A stretch of DNA of 64,000 nucleotides from Candidatus Tumulicola sp. (GTDB lineage Bacteria; Vulcanimicrobiota; Vulcanimicrobiia; Eremiobacterales; Eremiobacteraceae), in assembly GCA_035601835.1 (NCBI GenBank), contig DATNNM010000011.1, positions 310,001-374,000 on the forward strand. Direction: 5' to 3'. The stretch's first letter is position 1. Each line of letters starts with the position of its first letter. This document shows positions 43,851-51,719 of the stretch, piece by piece. The position numbers were made by a program, and so were the translations under genes. The notes under the pieces were generated by a model, which was not told the origin of the DNA, searched no databases, and saw only the letters and a program-made list of their open reading frames with translations.

Positions 43851-44138
43851 ATGATGTCTGCAAGCGAAGCCCGCACAATTATTGAACGCGTACGCAAGCG
43901 CTCGATGAGACTCGCCGCTAGCGGTGTCAAGCACCCAGAAGGTTTCAAGCAGCTAGGGACAAGTCGGTATCAGCAACTTCGAGGATACCAACACTCCATA
44001 GGCGACCTTTTGGAAGCCGTTTCGAGTGCAATACGAAACCGCAGCGATGACTACATTCTATCTCGTAATGAGGAGCGGCAGGTCGAAGAAGTCATGACTA
44101 CTGAGGAGAAGATCAATAACCTGTTTCCCAGACTGTAG
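43851..44138 (+). CDS. Small helical protein, unknown
   Basis: 95 residues from ATG 43851 (MMSASEARTIIERVRKRSMR). Two amphipathic helices and a charged end (NEERQVEEVMTTEEKINNLF) make it likely a soluble helical partner protein. A TTG at 43830 is an alternative start. The 70-base gap before it follows the Rx4H protein gene. No family recognised. Confidence 0.5.
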   Translation: MMSASEARTIIERVRKRSMRLAASGVKHPEGFKQLGTSRYQQLRGYQHSIGDLLEAVSSAIRNRSDDYILSRNEERQVEEVMTTEEKINNLFPRL

Positions 44139-44211
44139 GCATCTACCACATAGGCTACCTCTTCCCAAACGTTCTCACTTCGGGTTTCTTTGAAGGGCAA
44201 AGGGCATCGAG

Positions 44212-44820
44212 ATGAATAGCAGTATTTGGTGGGTTGGAGCTTTGGCGATCTTCGGGTCGCTCACGGGTCCTCTGGGCCTACTCATCTCGATACTCAACTA
44301 TCGAAGGGACCGAGGCAGTCTCGCGGTTAGGTTCGTGAGAGGGCTACGTTCGGTGAATACTGCCGAGCGGTATGAGAAATTCAAAGCAATGCGCGATTCA
44401 ATTCCCGAGAACATCCAGAAACTGATGGCCGAGCATCTAGCCGCGCTCGAAAAAGACATGGTGAAACTTGATCCTTCTAAGAGCTGGGCGTATATCACCG
44501 TAATCAACAATGGGCGACGGCCAATCAAGATGGATAAGGCGGGACTGCTGTTGGGGCGTGATGGTGGTTCATACATGGCCTGGGAGGGTCAGCCAAAACT
44601 TCTAACCGAAGGTGATTCGACCGACATTCTAATAGATGATGATGCTCTCATTGAAATGGAAGAAAAAAACAAGACCGGCCAGCGCTTCAACACCGCGTTC
44701 GTCCTCGATGTCCTAGGCCGCGAGTATTACTCGCCGTTGCCGCTGAGGCTAAAGCTATATCGGACTTTTGGGCATACACCCCTTAGGATGTCGCAACGGG
44801 CGATCGGCAAGAGCAGCTGA
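44212..44820 (+). CDS. Membrane-anchored protein with beta-sandwich-like domain
   Basis: 202 residues. One N-terminal helix (WWVGALAIFGSLTGPLGLLISIL) followed by a basic segment and a helical linker, then SWAYITVINNGRRPIKMDKAGLLLG, a beta-rich stretch common in bacterial proteins that sit at the membrane with a cytoplasmic Ig-like domain. It ends eight bases before the next gene. Function unknown. Confidence 0.6.
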   Translation: MNSSIWWVGALAIFGSLTGPLGLLISILNYRRDRGSLAVRFVRGLRSVNTAERYEKFKAMRDSIPENIQKLMAEHLAALEKDMVKLDPSKSWAYITVINNGRRPIKMDKAGLLLGRDGGSYMAWEGQPKLLTEGDSTDILIDDDALIEMEEKNKTGQRFNTAFVLDVLGREYYSPLPLRLKLYRTFGHTPLRMSQRAIGKSS

Positions 44821-44828
44821 GCACCGCC

Positions 44829-45467
44829 ATGGCTTTAGCAAGAGTTCAAAAGAAACTCTCGTTGGCCGAACGGGCGATCGCTGAAATGGAGGTTGCCCAG
44901 ACTGCTCAACAGGACGACGATTTTGAGTACCATTTTAGCACGTTCTTAGCGAACGCGCGGGCAGCGGCTGAGTACGTACGAAAAGATGCTGCGAGCCGAG
45001 GCGGGGCAGCCGCAGCCTGGTGGACTGCGAAAGAGGACGACCTAGACATCGCTACCATCATCGGATTGCGAAACGCCGACATCCATGACGGCACAATTAT
45101 CCGGAATCGGCACTGGATGATCAACATCTTCGAGACGCTCCCGCCGATAACAGATTCTGTTGAAGTGCAGCACCCGTGGTGGTTAGCGCGATTTTGGAGG
45201 TGGACACTCAGTCTGCTTCGCTTTCGCAGAAGGGCATCAGGGAGTGGGTCGTCCTACTCGACGGCCGCCATGGTGTACGTCATCCGTGCCGCCAATCTCG
45301 ACCCTTCGTCTTTTATGGTCGATCCAAGATATGGCGCCAACAGGAATAAATCGCGTGTCGAGGCCTACCTGCCTGGCCAGAGTTTAACGCAAGTCGGTCA
45401 CGCCTTCTTGAAAAAAATTCGATTTTATATTCCCGAAGGTGAAAGCACCGGCCACCTCACCCCTTAG
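44829..45467 (+). CDS. HEPN-like protein with Rx4H motif
   Basis: 212 residues. N-terminal helices with EYHFSTFLANARAAAEYVRK are typical of HEPN domains. The motif R81-NADI-H86 (GLRNADIHDG) gives the catalytic Rx4H of HEPN RNases. The C-terminal half is beta-rich (GSGSSYSTAAMVYVI). HEPN proteins act in toxin-antitoxin and abortive-infection systems, and a nucleotidyltransferase partner (MNT) is not present. Nuclease function is inference. Confidence 0.6.
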   Translation: MALARVQKKLSLAERAIAEMEVAQTAQQDDDFEYHFSTFLANARAAAEYVRKDAASRGGAAAAWWTAKEDDLDIATIIGLRNADIHDGTIIRNRHWMINIFETLPPITDSVEVQHPWWLARFWRWTLSLLRFRRRASGSGSSYSTAAMVYVIRAANLDPSSFMVDPRYGANRNKSRVEAYLPGQSLTQVGHAFLKKIRFYIPEGESTGHLTP

Positions 45468-45470
45468 AGG

Positions 45471-45515
45471 GTGTTCCCAAAAGTGCCGCATTTTGGAGAC
45501 CTATAAGTAGGGGCG
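45471..45515 (+). repeat. Dispersed repeat, copy B
   Basis: Starts with the exact 20-mer GTGTTCCCAAAAGTGCCGCA and continues TTTTGGAGACCTATAAGTAG. The second, hairpin half is degenerate. It begins four bases after the HEPN-like gene stop and precedes the small membrane protein at 45544. Confidence 0.75.
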
Positions 45516-45543
45516 CGGTTTTTTCTTGAGAAGGACGGAGCCC

Positions 45544-45858
45544 ATGAATGAAGCTATCAAATCAACGATGCAGTGGTTTGCGATTATTTACGGTGGGTTC
45601 GCATCAGCGGTCGGAATTAGCACGTATCGGCAAGTTCGATTCGACCCCACGTCCGCTGACTGGCCCGAGTACCTGGCGTTCTGGTATCTGGCAATAGGCG
45701 CGGTAGCGGTGATCTTTCTCTCCGCCGTGCTAGGTTTGTCCAGAAACTGGTGGGTGTTTGATCGGTCGATTTTTCTGCTGATTCTGGCCTGTGCGCTCAT
45801 GATCGGGATTACCGCAGGTCTCTTAGTGCAACCCCAGTATCACCCGGCGCCGCTGTAG
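45544..45858 (+). CDS. Three-helix membrane protein, 104 aa
   Basis: ATG 45544 after a GAAGGACGGAG site. Hydrophobic segments at about 9-24, 45-65 and 74-95 (SIFLLILACALMIGITAGLL). WYLAIGAVAVIFLSAVLGL is the middle helix. No family recognised. The gene is bracketed by direct copies B and C of the dispersed repeat, like the cargo of a small mobile unit. Confidence 0.6.
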   Translation: MNEAIKSTMQWFAIIYGGFASAVGISTYRQVRFDPTSADWPEYLAFWYLAIGAVAVIFLSAVLGLSRNWWVFDRSIFLLILACALMIGITAGLLVQPQYHPAPL

Positions 45859-45883
45859 CGGGCACCGTTGGATCGAGATCGAG

Positions 45884-45955
45884 GTGTTCCCAAAAGTGCC
45901 GCACTTTCGAGGCAATAAGTACTACCCCCGTTCCTAAAGGGCTTGCAGGGATAGC
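45884..45955 (+). repeat. Dispersed repeat, copy C (right border of accessory island)
   Basis: The 20-mer GTGTTCCCAAAAGTGCCGCA, then TAAGTACTACCCCCGTTCCT and an AAAGGG arm ending near GGGATAG. Same order as copy A but in inverted orientation, 10.3 kb apart. A degenerate fifth trace (GTTCCCCCTAAAAGCACCCA) lies near 46002. Confidence 0.75.
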
Positions 45956-45972
45956 GTTAATGGGTATATAAT
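45943..45972 (+). promoter_or_regulatory. Sigma-70-type promoter upstream of STAS-tolC
   Basis: TTGCAG at 45943-45948 and TATAAT at 45967-45972 with an 18-base spacer, 64 bases before the STAS gene ATG. The -35 hexamer lies at the end of repeat copy C, so the repeat may provide part of the promoter. The -10 is a perfect consensus. Not experimentally shown. Confidence 0.55.
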
Positions 45973-46036
45973 TAGGTAGTTAACGATTAGGCGGGAAACT
46001 AGTTCCCCCTAAAAGCACCCATTTTGGAGCTCTTTC

Positions 46037-46390
46037 ATGGCCCTGCAACTGAAAATCAAAGAAACGTCCCAGCCCGGTTCTACGCGCATTTCGCTCGCCG
46101 GGGATCTTGATTCGGCCGGCGGCAAACAGGCACGCCGACAGCTAGCCCGCGTCGTGAAGTCTGGCCGAACCGACCTCACGATCGATCTCGACGGCGTCGG
46201 CGACTTGAGCTCGTCCGGCCTCGCGGCCCTCATCGCCACCTTGCGTTTGGCACGCGACGCCGGCGGCAACGTGACCATTGAAGCGGCCAAGGAACCCATC
46301 CGCCGTATCTTGGAGCTAACCGGCCTATCGCGCGTCTTCCGGCTGCAGCCTCAAGCGGCACACACCACGCAAGCCGCACCGGCAGCCTAA
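46037..46390 (+). CDS. STAS-domain anti-sigma factor antagonist-like protein
   Basis: 117 residues with the STAS fold: RISLAGDLDSAGGKQARRQL, DLTIDLDGVGDLSSSGLAAL and LELTGLSRVFRL. The conserved phosphorylatable Ser is in DLSSSGLAAL (about residue 58). Such proteins bind anti-sigma kinases of the RsbW/SpoIIAB group. No kinase or sigma gene is adjacent. It is 26 bases upstream of the tolC-like gene and probably shares its promoter. Confidence 0.85.
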   Translation: MALQLKIKETSQPGSTRISLAGDLDSAGGKQARRQLARVVKSGRTDLTIDLDGVGDLSSSGLAALIATLRLARDAGGNVTIEAAKEPIRRILELTGLSRVFRLQPQAAHTTQAAPAA

Positions 46391-46416
46391 GAAACCGCTC
46401 GTTCGAAGGAGTTCGC

Positions 46417-47799
46417 ATGCGCGTCAGATCGCTGCTTGCGGCGCTGTGTCTCGCGTCCGCCGTCACTGCCTGGCAAACTTCTGCGGCTGATGCCGCGGGC
46501 TCATCCAAAATCGCCCAAGTCGCCACTCCGGTTCCGGCGCTCAATAGCGCGGTGCCGCCCCGCGTGTCGCTGACCCTGGCGGACGCGCTGCAGCTCGCAC
46601 TCGCGAACAATCTCACCTTCAAGAGCGCCATCGCCGACGTGAAAATCGCGATCGGGCGCATCGTCCAGGCACGCGGCAGCGCGCTTCCGAGTTTGAGCGC
46701 CGGCTATTCCTATTTTCACACGGCCAACGCCGCCGTGTTCAAAATCCCGACCGGGCCGACAACGTTTCAAACAATCCAACTGTCCGCCACCGACCTCAAC
46801 AATGTGAACGCCACGCTGCAGTGGGCGCTTTATAACGGCGGCGCAACGCAAGCGGCGATCGGCAGCGCTGCAGCCGGACTTTCAGCTGCGGAGAGCGAGG
46901 TGTCGGCGGTCAAAGGCAACATCGTGCGCGACACGACCAGCGCGTACTTCCAGCTGGTCCAGGCGCAGCGGACCGCGCTGATCGCCGATGAGGCGGTGAG
47001 CGTCGCGCAAAAAAGCTTGGACATATCGAATCAACTATTTCACGCAGGCACCGCCGCGCGCGCCGACGTGCTCAAGCAGCAGGTCGTGCTCTCCAACGCG
47101 CAGGTGCAGGACGTGCAAGCCAACAGCGCGGTGGCGATCGCGAACGCGGTGCTCGCCAACCTCCTGAACATCAACCTCAACAGCACGGTCTCGCCGGCCG
47201 AACCACTTGAAGGTCCGACCCCGACCTTCACGATGGACGAAGTCTTGCAAGATGCGCAAGTCAAGCGGCCGGAGGTCGCTGCGGCCCAGGACGCCGTCTC
47301 GATCGCCGAGCACGCCGTGCAAAGCGCGCGGGCAGGGGCGCTGCCGACCATCTCACTGCAAGTCCAAGACGCAAGCTCGAAGCCCAATTTTCAAAACGTG
47401 CCGCAACCCCAGCTCTCGGAAACACTGGCCGCGACGTGGCGTCTCTTCGACGGCGGGCTGACCAAGGGAAAGGTCGTCGAGGCTCAAGCCAACGTCGACA
47501 AGGCGAAAGTGCAATTGCAGCAGCAGCGCAACGCCGTGGACCTGGAGGCGCGCAAGGCTTTCCTCAACTACAGGGCCGCGCAGTCGCAAGTGGCGGCCGC
47601 GAAGTCAGCGCAAGATTCTGCAGCAGAGAGTCTGCGCGTCACGCAGCTCCGCTATCGGGCGGGTGCGGGAACGGCGATCGAACTCGCCGACGCGCAGCTG
47701 AGCAATACGCAGGCGGAGACGCAGTTCGTCGCGGCGCTCGCCAACCTGCGCATCGCACTCGTGACGCTGCAAGCCGCGGCGGGGTTGTTGCAGCAATAA
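46417..47799 (+). CDS. TolC-family outer membrane efflux protein
   Basis: 460 residues with a signal peptide (VRSLLAALCLASAVTAWQTSA) and two tandem OEP repeats: LTLADALQLALANNLTFKSA (about 50-69) and the second half starting near EVLQDAQVKRPEVAAAQDAV. Long alpha-helical heptads between them form the periplasmic tunnel. The periplasmic adaptor and inner membrane pump are not encoded nearby. TolC points to a diderm cell. The gene ends nine bases before repeat copy 3. Confidence 0.92.
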   Translation: MRVRSLLAALCLASAVTAWQTSAADAAGSSKIAQVATPVPALNSAVPPRVSLTLADALQLALANNLTFKSAIADVKIAIGRIVQARGSALPSLSAGYSYFHTANAAVFKIPTGPTTFQTIQLSATDLNNVNATLQWALYNGGATQAAIGSAAAGLSAAESEVSAVKGNIVRDTTSAYFQLVQAQRTALIADEAVSVAQKSLDISNQLFHAGTAARADVLKQQVVLSNAQVQDVQANSAVAIANAVLANLLNINLNSTVSPAEPLEGPTPTFTMDEVLQDAQVKRPEVAAAQDAVSIAEHAVQSARAGALPTISLQVQDASSKPNFQNVPQPQLSETLAATWRLFDGGLTKGKVVEAQANVDKAKVQLQQQRNAVDLEARKAFLNYRAAQSQVAAAKSAQDSAAESLRVTQLRYRAGAGTAIELADAQLSNTQAETQFVAALANLRIALVTLQAAAGLLQQ

Positions 47800-47805
47800 A
47801 AAAGA

Positions 47806-47830
47806 CCGGGGCTAAAGCCCCGGCACTACA
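47806..47830. terminator. Palindromic terminator repeat, copy 3
   Basis: CCGGGGCTAAAGCCCCGG between convergent tolC-like and pnp. On the minus strand the stem is followed by TCTTTTTT, giving a classic intrinsic terminator for the pnp transcript, which ends at 47850. Confidence 0.9.
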
Positions 47831-47849
47831 TTAGGGATAGAAAGACCGT

Positions 47850-49976
47850 TTAGCGGGGGGCGGGTTCGGGGGCGCCCGCGCCCTTGCGCGTCAGGTTGAT
47901 CCGCCCTTGGTGATCGATCTCGCGCACCTGGACGATCACCTCGTCGCCGATGTTCACTTCGTCCTCGACCCGATTCACGCGATGCGCCGCCAGCTGCGAG
48001 ATGTGGATCAAGCCTTCCTTGCCCGGCAAGATCTGCACGAACGCACCGAAGTTCATGATGCGCTTGACGACGCCCGTATAGACCTCGCCGACCTCGACGT
48101 CCTTGACGATGTCCTCCACCATGCGGCGCGCCTTTTCGGCCGATGCCGCATCCGGCGAGGCCAAGAACACGCGTCCGTCGTCTTCGATGTCGATCTTGGC
48201 GCCGGTCTCGGCCACGATCTTGTTGATGACCTTGCCGCCTGGGCCGATGACGTCTTTGATCTTGTCCGGATGGATCTCCAGCACGAACATCCGCGGCGCG
48301 TACTTCGAAAGACCTTTGCGCGGCGCGGCGATGGCGTCGCGCAGCTTGCCGATGATGTGCATGCGGCTTTCGCGCGCTTGCTCCATGGCGCGGCGCATGA
48401 TGTCGATCGTGATGCCCTGCACCTTGATGTCCATCTGCACCGCGGTGATGCCGTCCACCGTGCCTGCGACTTTGAAATCCATCTCGCCGAGCGCGTCTTC
48501 CAAACCTTGGATGTCGGTGAGGATGCCGGCTCGGCCGTCTTTGAGGATCAGACCCATGGCGACGCCGCCGATGTGTTTGGGCAGCGGCACGCCGGCATCC
48601 ATGAGCGCAAGGGTGCTCGCGCACACCGAGCCCATCGAGGACGAGCCGTTGCTTTCGAATGTCTCAGAGACCAACCGCAGCGTATAGGGGAACGCATCTT
48701 GGGGCGGCAGCATCGGCGCGATGGCGCGCTCCGCCAGAAGGCCGTGTCCGATCTCGCGGCGGCCCGGACCGCGCATCGGCCGGGTCTCGCCCACCGAGTA
48801 CGGCGGGAAGTTGTAGTGATGCATGAAGCGCTTGAACGTCATCGGGCCGAGGCCATCGATGCGCTGCTCGTCCGAGATCGAGCCCAACGTCGCGGCGGTG
48901 AAGATCTGTGTCTCACCGCGCGTGAACAGTCCGGAACCGTGCGTGCGCGGCACGACGCTGACGCGCGCCGAAATCGGGCGCACTTCGTCGAGCCTGCGGC
49001 CGTCGGGGCGCAGCCCCTCGTCGACGACCATCGTCCGCAACTCGTCCTCTTGGCGGCCCTTCACGCACTTGTCGAAGTCGTGGTTGCGCGGGTCCTCGAG
49101 CAACGGGCGCAACTCGTGTTCTAACGGAAGACCGACGATGCGCCGCAGCGCCTCTGTGCGAGTGACGGCGTCGAACGCGCGCTCACGTTCCTGCTTGCCG
49201 GTGACGCGCATGGCGTGCTTGATGTCGTCGCCAAAGGCTTGGTCGACGAACTGGCGCATCGCAGGCGACGGCAGGAAGAGCGGGAACTCGCGCTTCGGCT
49301 TGCCCGCCCTGCGCGCCAACTCGCCTACGATCTTCAGAATTTCTCTCAGGCGCTGATGCCCGAACTCGACGGCGCCCAAAAACGTCTCTTCCGAGACCTC
49401 TTTGCCACCGCCCTCGACCATCATCACGGCCTTTTCGGTTCCGGCGATGATGACGTCGACAATGCTCTTCTCGAGCTGCGCGGGCGTGGGATTGACGACG
49501 TACTCGCCCTCCACCATGCCGACGCGCACGCCGGCGACGGTGCCCTCGATCGGGATAGCTGACACCGCCAGAGCGGCACCCGCGCCGACTAGCGCTACGA
49601 CATCCGGATCGACTTCAGGGTCGACCGAAAGCACCGTGCAGATGACGTGGATGTCGTGGCGGAAACCGTCGGGGAAAAGCGGGCGGATGGGCCGGTCGAT
49701 CAGGCGCGCGGTGAGCGTCGCCTTTTCTGAGGGCCTGCCCTCGCGCTTGATGAAGCCGCCGGGGATCTTGCCTGCGGCGTACATGCGCTCTTCGTAATCG
49801 CAGGTGAGCGGGAAAAAATCGATGCCTTCGCGCGGGTTGGCGCTGGCGGTGGCGGCTGCCAAGATGCAGGTTTCGCCGTATCGGACAAATGCGGAGCCGC
49901 TGGCTTGGCGTGCAAGCTCACCCGTTTCGATAGTGAGCGTGCGCCCGCCCAGCTCCATGCTGACGGACTCTGGCAA
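47850..49976 (-). CDS. pnp: Polyribonucleotide nucleotidyltransferase (PNPase)
   Basis: 708 residues. Phosphorolytic 3'-5' exoribonuclease of the RNA degradosome. Two RNase PH domains (the first from GGRTLTIETGELARQASGS, the second from DEGLRPDGRRLDEVRPI with GSGLFTRGETQ and SSSMGSVCASTLALMDAGV), then a KH domain with IGPGGKVINKI (about 565) and a C-terminal S1 domain (GEVYTGVVKRIMNFGAFVQI). AGGAGGT lies just upstream. The conserved rpsO-pnp order is kept, with rpsO about 120 bases upstream. Confidence 0.98.
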   Translation of the reverse strand: MPESVSMELGGRTLTIETGELARQASGSAFVRYGETCILAAATASANPREGIDFFPLTCDYEERMYAAGKIPGGFIKREGRPSEKATLTARLIDRPIRPLFPDGFRHDIHVICTVLSVDPEVDPDVVALVGAGAALAVSAIPIEGTVAGVRVGMVEGEYVVNPTPAQLEKSIVDVIIAGTEKAVMMVEGGGKEVSEETFLGAVEFGHQRLREILKIVGELARRAGKPKREFPLFLPSPAMRQFVDQAFGDDIKHAMRVTGKQERERAFDAVTRTEALRRIVGLPLEHELRPLLEDPRNHDFDKCVKGRQEDELRTMVVDEGLRPDGRRLDEVRPISARVSVVPRTHGSGLFTRGETQIFTAATLGSISDEQRIDGLGPMTFKRFMHHYNFPPYSVGETRPMRGPGRREIGHGLLAERAIAPMLPPQDAFPYTLRLVSETFESNGSSSMGSVCASTLALMDAGVPLPKHIGGVAMGLILKDGRAGILTDIQGLEDALGEMDFKVAGTVDGITAVQMDIKVQGITIDIMRRAMEQARESRMHIIGKLRDAIAAPRKGLSKYAPRMFVLEIHPDKIKDVIGPGGKVINKIVAETGAKIDIEDDGRVFLASPDAASAEKARRMVEDIVKDVEVGEVYTGVVKRIMNFGAFVQILPGKEGLIHISQLAAHRVNRVEDEVNIGDEVIVQVREIDHQGRINLTRKGAGAPEPAPR

Positions 49977-50095
49977 GGGGGGACCTCCTAATGCGGCGCG
50001 ACCACAATCGCGCCTATGCTAACAATATCGTTAAATAGACGAATACAGTGTTCTTAATGTAGGCAAAGCATCCCTGGAATCGAGCGCAGCTGTGA

Positions 50096-50365
50096 CTAGT
50101 GTCGCAGGCCGAGTTCGCCCACGATCTTGCGATAGCGCTCGAGATCCGAGCTCTCCAAGTAGCGCAGCAAGCGCCGCCGTTTGCCCACCTTCATGAGAAG
50201 ACCGCGCCGGCTGGCGTGGTCCTTCTTATGTGTTTGAAGGTGGCCGGTGAGCTCGTTGATCGCTTCGGTCAAAAGTGCGATTTGGACTTCGGGCGACCCG
50301 GTATCGTTGTCGGCTCGCTTATGCTTGCCGATGACTGTCGTTTTGTGATCTTTCGTTAATGCCAT
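50096..50365 (-). CDS. rpsO: 30S ribosomal protein S15
   Basis: 89 residues from ATG 50365, the usual S15 length. [22 protein letters not shown] and [21 protein letters not shown] are diagnostic. S15 binds 16S rRNA in the central domain and often represses its own mRNA. A 39-base longer reading has no similarity. First gene of rpsO-pnp. The 119 bases between the two genes show no obvious hairpin to my eye. Confidence 0.98.
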   Translation of the reverse strand: MALTKDHKTTVIGKHKRADNDTGSPEVQIALLTEAINELTGHLQTHKKDHASRRGLLMKVGKRRRLLRYLESSDLERYRKIVGELGLRH

Positions 50366-50447
50366 ACAACGCCCAGAATAGCACATGCTGAAAACACCCG
50401 TCAATCGGGACAGTGCGACCGCGAGTGTCGGGAAACCAAAAAAAAGA

Positions 50448-50472
50448 CCGGGGCTAAAGCCCCGGCACTACA
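50448..50472. terminator. Palindromic terminator repeat, copy 4
   Basis: CCGGGGCTAAAGCCCCGG lies between the LysM gene (ends 50504) and rpsO, both on the minus strand. The minus strand has a following TCTTTTTTTTT tract, so it terminates the LysM transcript and insulates rpsO. Confidence 0.9.
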
Positions 50473-50503
50473 ATTGGGTGTTTCTTGTGGGGGGAGTTTC
50501 TGG

Positions 50504-50797
50504 TTATCTGGGGATCAGCAAGACCTGGCCCGGCTGGAGGCTGGCGTCAGCCTTGAGGTGGTTCGCCGCCATCACGTTATAGGCGGCTTCGTTGACGTCT
50601 GTGCCCGGCTCCGATCTGCGTGCCACGAGGCTCCAAACCGTGTCACCGCGAGTGACGACGACCCTGTCAAAGCGCGCGGGGCTGGACGTGAAGACTTGGG
50701 ACGCCCACACCACCGGCATGGCGAACACCAGCACGAGGGAGAGCAATTGGATGAGGGGAATCAGGGTCACCCGCGATCGGCGGCGGTAGGAGTACAT
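50504..50797 (-). CDS. Membrane-anchored LysM protein, YneA-like
   Basis: 97 residues with one N-terminal helix (LIPLIQLLSLVLVFAMPVVW) and an extracytoplasmic LysM domain (VVVTRGDTVWSLVARRSEPG to LQPGQVLLIPR). Divergent from lexA and preceded by two sequences matching the Gram-positive LexA box. In Bacillus subtilis the SOS cell-division inhibitor YneA has the same architecture and is also divergent from lexA, so an SOS-induced division or wall function is likely here. Orthology is an inference from context and layout. Confidence 0.75.
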   Translation of the reverse strand: MYSYRRRSRVTLIPLIQLLSLVLVFAMPVVWASQVFTSSPARFDRVVVTRGDTVWSLVARRSEPGTDVNEAAYNVMAANHLKADASLQPGQVLLIPR

Positions 50798-50821
50798 AGG
50801 ACTTTCCTCCGAGCTTCGGCT

Positions 50822-50835
50822 CGAACATGTGTTCT
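50822..50835. promoter_or_regulatory. LexA box (SOS operator) 1
   Basis: CGAACATGTGTTCT fits the Gram-positive LexA consensus CGAAC-R-N-R-Y-GTT-Y with one change in the last base. It is 25 bases upstream of the LysM gene start and probably controls it. Confidence 0.7.
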
Positions 50836-50884
50836 AGTTCAGATTAATCTTACCGCCGGCTGAGCACGAGTGTCAAGGTTTTTT

Positions 50885-50898
50885 CGAACAAACGTTTG
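50885..50898. promoter_or_regulatory. LexA box (SOS operator) 2
   Basis: CGAACAAACGTTTG matches the same consensus. Its right half overlaps the -35 hexamer of the probable lexA promoter, the position expected for autorepression. Confidence 0.75.
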
Positions 50899-50925
50899 CA
50901 TTTGGGACGCGGGCCATGATAGAAT
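50896..50925 (+). promoter_or_regulatory. Probable lexA promoter
   Basis: TTGCAT (50896-50901) and TAGAAT (50920-50925) with an 18-base spacer. The -35 is overlapped by LexA box 2. The distance to the lexA GTG is 92 bases. Confidence 0.5.
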
Positions 50926-51017
50926 CCGTATTGCCCCGTCGCTTAGCGTAATCGACGGTTTAGAGGCGTCGCTCTTCGTCCCGCATAGCGGCGCAGTTGG
51001 GAAGGCGGTATAGTTCT

Positions 51018-51626
51018 GTGGATCGCAAGACGACGCCGCGGCAGCAGGCCATTCTCGATACCATCAACGACTATCGGCGCGAGCACGGTTACCCGCCGTC
51101 GGTGCGAGAGATCGGCGAGCGCGTCGGACTGTCGAGCAGCTCGACCGTCCAAAGCCACCTCCGCACGTTGCAGCGCAAAGGACTGATCCACCGCGACCCG
51201 ACCAAGCCACGCGCGCTCGTTTCAGGCACCGACCATGCCCGCGAAGTCGTCACGCTGCCGCTACTCGGCCGCGTCGCCGCCGGCATCCCCATCACCGCCT
51301 CCGAAAACATCGAAGAAGAGATCGCGCTGCCGTCCAACTTGGTAGCGAAATCCGGCTCGTTCATGCTGCGCGTGAAGGGCGACTCCATGATGGACGCGGC
51401 CATCCTCGATGGCGACCTCATCGTGGTGCAGCCGACGCAGGTCGCCGAAAATGGCGAGATCGTGGTGGCGCAAGTCGAAGGCGTTGAAACCGAGGCGACC
51501 GTCAAGACCTTTTATAAGGAAGCCAATCGCATCCGGTTGCAGCCCGAGAACAAATTCATGGAGCCGATCTACGCGACGGATGTGCAGATCGTGGGCAAGG
51601 TTTCCGCGGTTATAAGGAAACTCTAA
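51018..51626 (+). CDS. lexA: LexA repressor
   Basis: 202 residues from GTG 51018. The winged-helix N-terminal domain (TPRQQAILDTINDYRREHGY, GLSSSSTVQSHLRTLQRKG) is followed by the S24 self-cleavage domain. The Ala88-Gly89 cleavage bond is in GRVAAGIPITA, with catalytic Ser123 (GDSMMDAAI) and Lys163 (EATVKTFYK). LexA represses SOS genes until RecA-ssDNA triggers autocleavage. The divergent LysM gene and the two operators complete a typical lexA control region. Ends one base before repeat copy 5. Confidence 0.97.
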   Translation: MDRKTTPRQQAILDTINDYRREHGYPPSVREIGERVGLSSSSTVQSHLRTLQRKGLIHRDPTKPRALVSGTDHAREVVTLPLLGRVAAGIPITASENIEEEIALPSNLVAKSGSFMLRVKGDSMMDAAILDGDLIVVQPTQVAENGEIVVAQVEGVETEATVKTFYKEANRIRLQPENKFMEPIYATDVQIVGKVSAVIRKL

Positions 51627-51627
51627 T

Positions 51628-51652
51628 CCGGGGCTAAAGCCCCGGCACTACA
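51628..51652. repeat. Palindromic terminator repeat, copy 5
   Basis: CCGGGGCTAAAGCCCCGG then CACTACA, one base after the lexA stop codon. No U-tract on the plus side, so termination strength is uncertain, but placement at a gene end matches the other copies. Confidence 0.88.
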
Positions 51653-51719
51653 AACGTTGCGGAAGGGGTCTAGCCAGGTGGCAGGCCTCTTTTCTATTAG
51701 GGGGTAACCCGGACGTAGA

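Noticed and set aside
35581..45955. Intact insertion sequence or prophage in the island
   Set aside because: No transposase, integrase or phage structural gene could be identified. Only short repeats and remnants are present.
47907..49124. A 405-codon open frame on the plus strand, antisense to pnp
   Set aside because: His/Asp/Arg-rich composition typical of a mirror of a high-GC gene. pnp on the other strand is certain.
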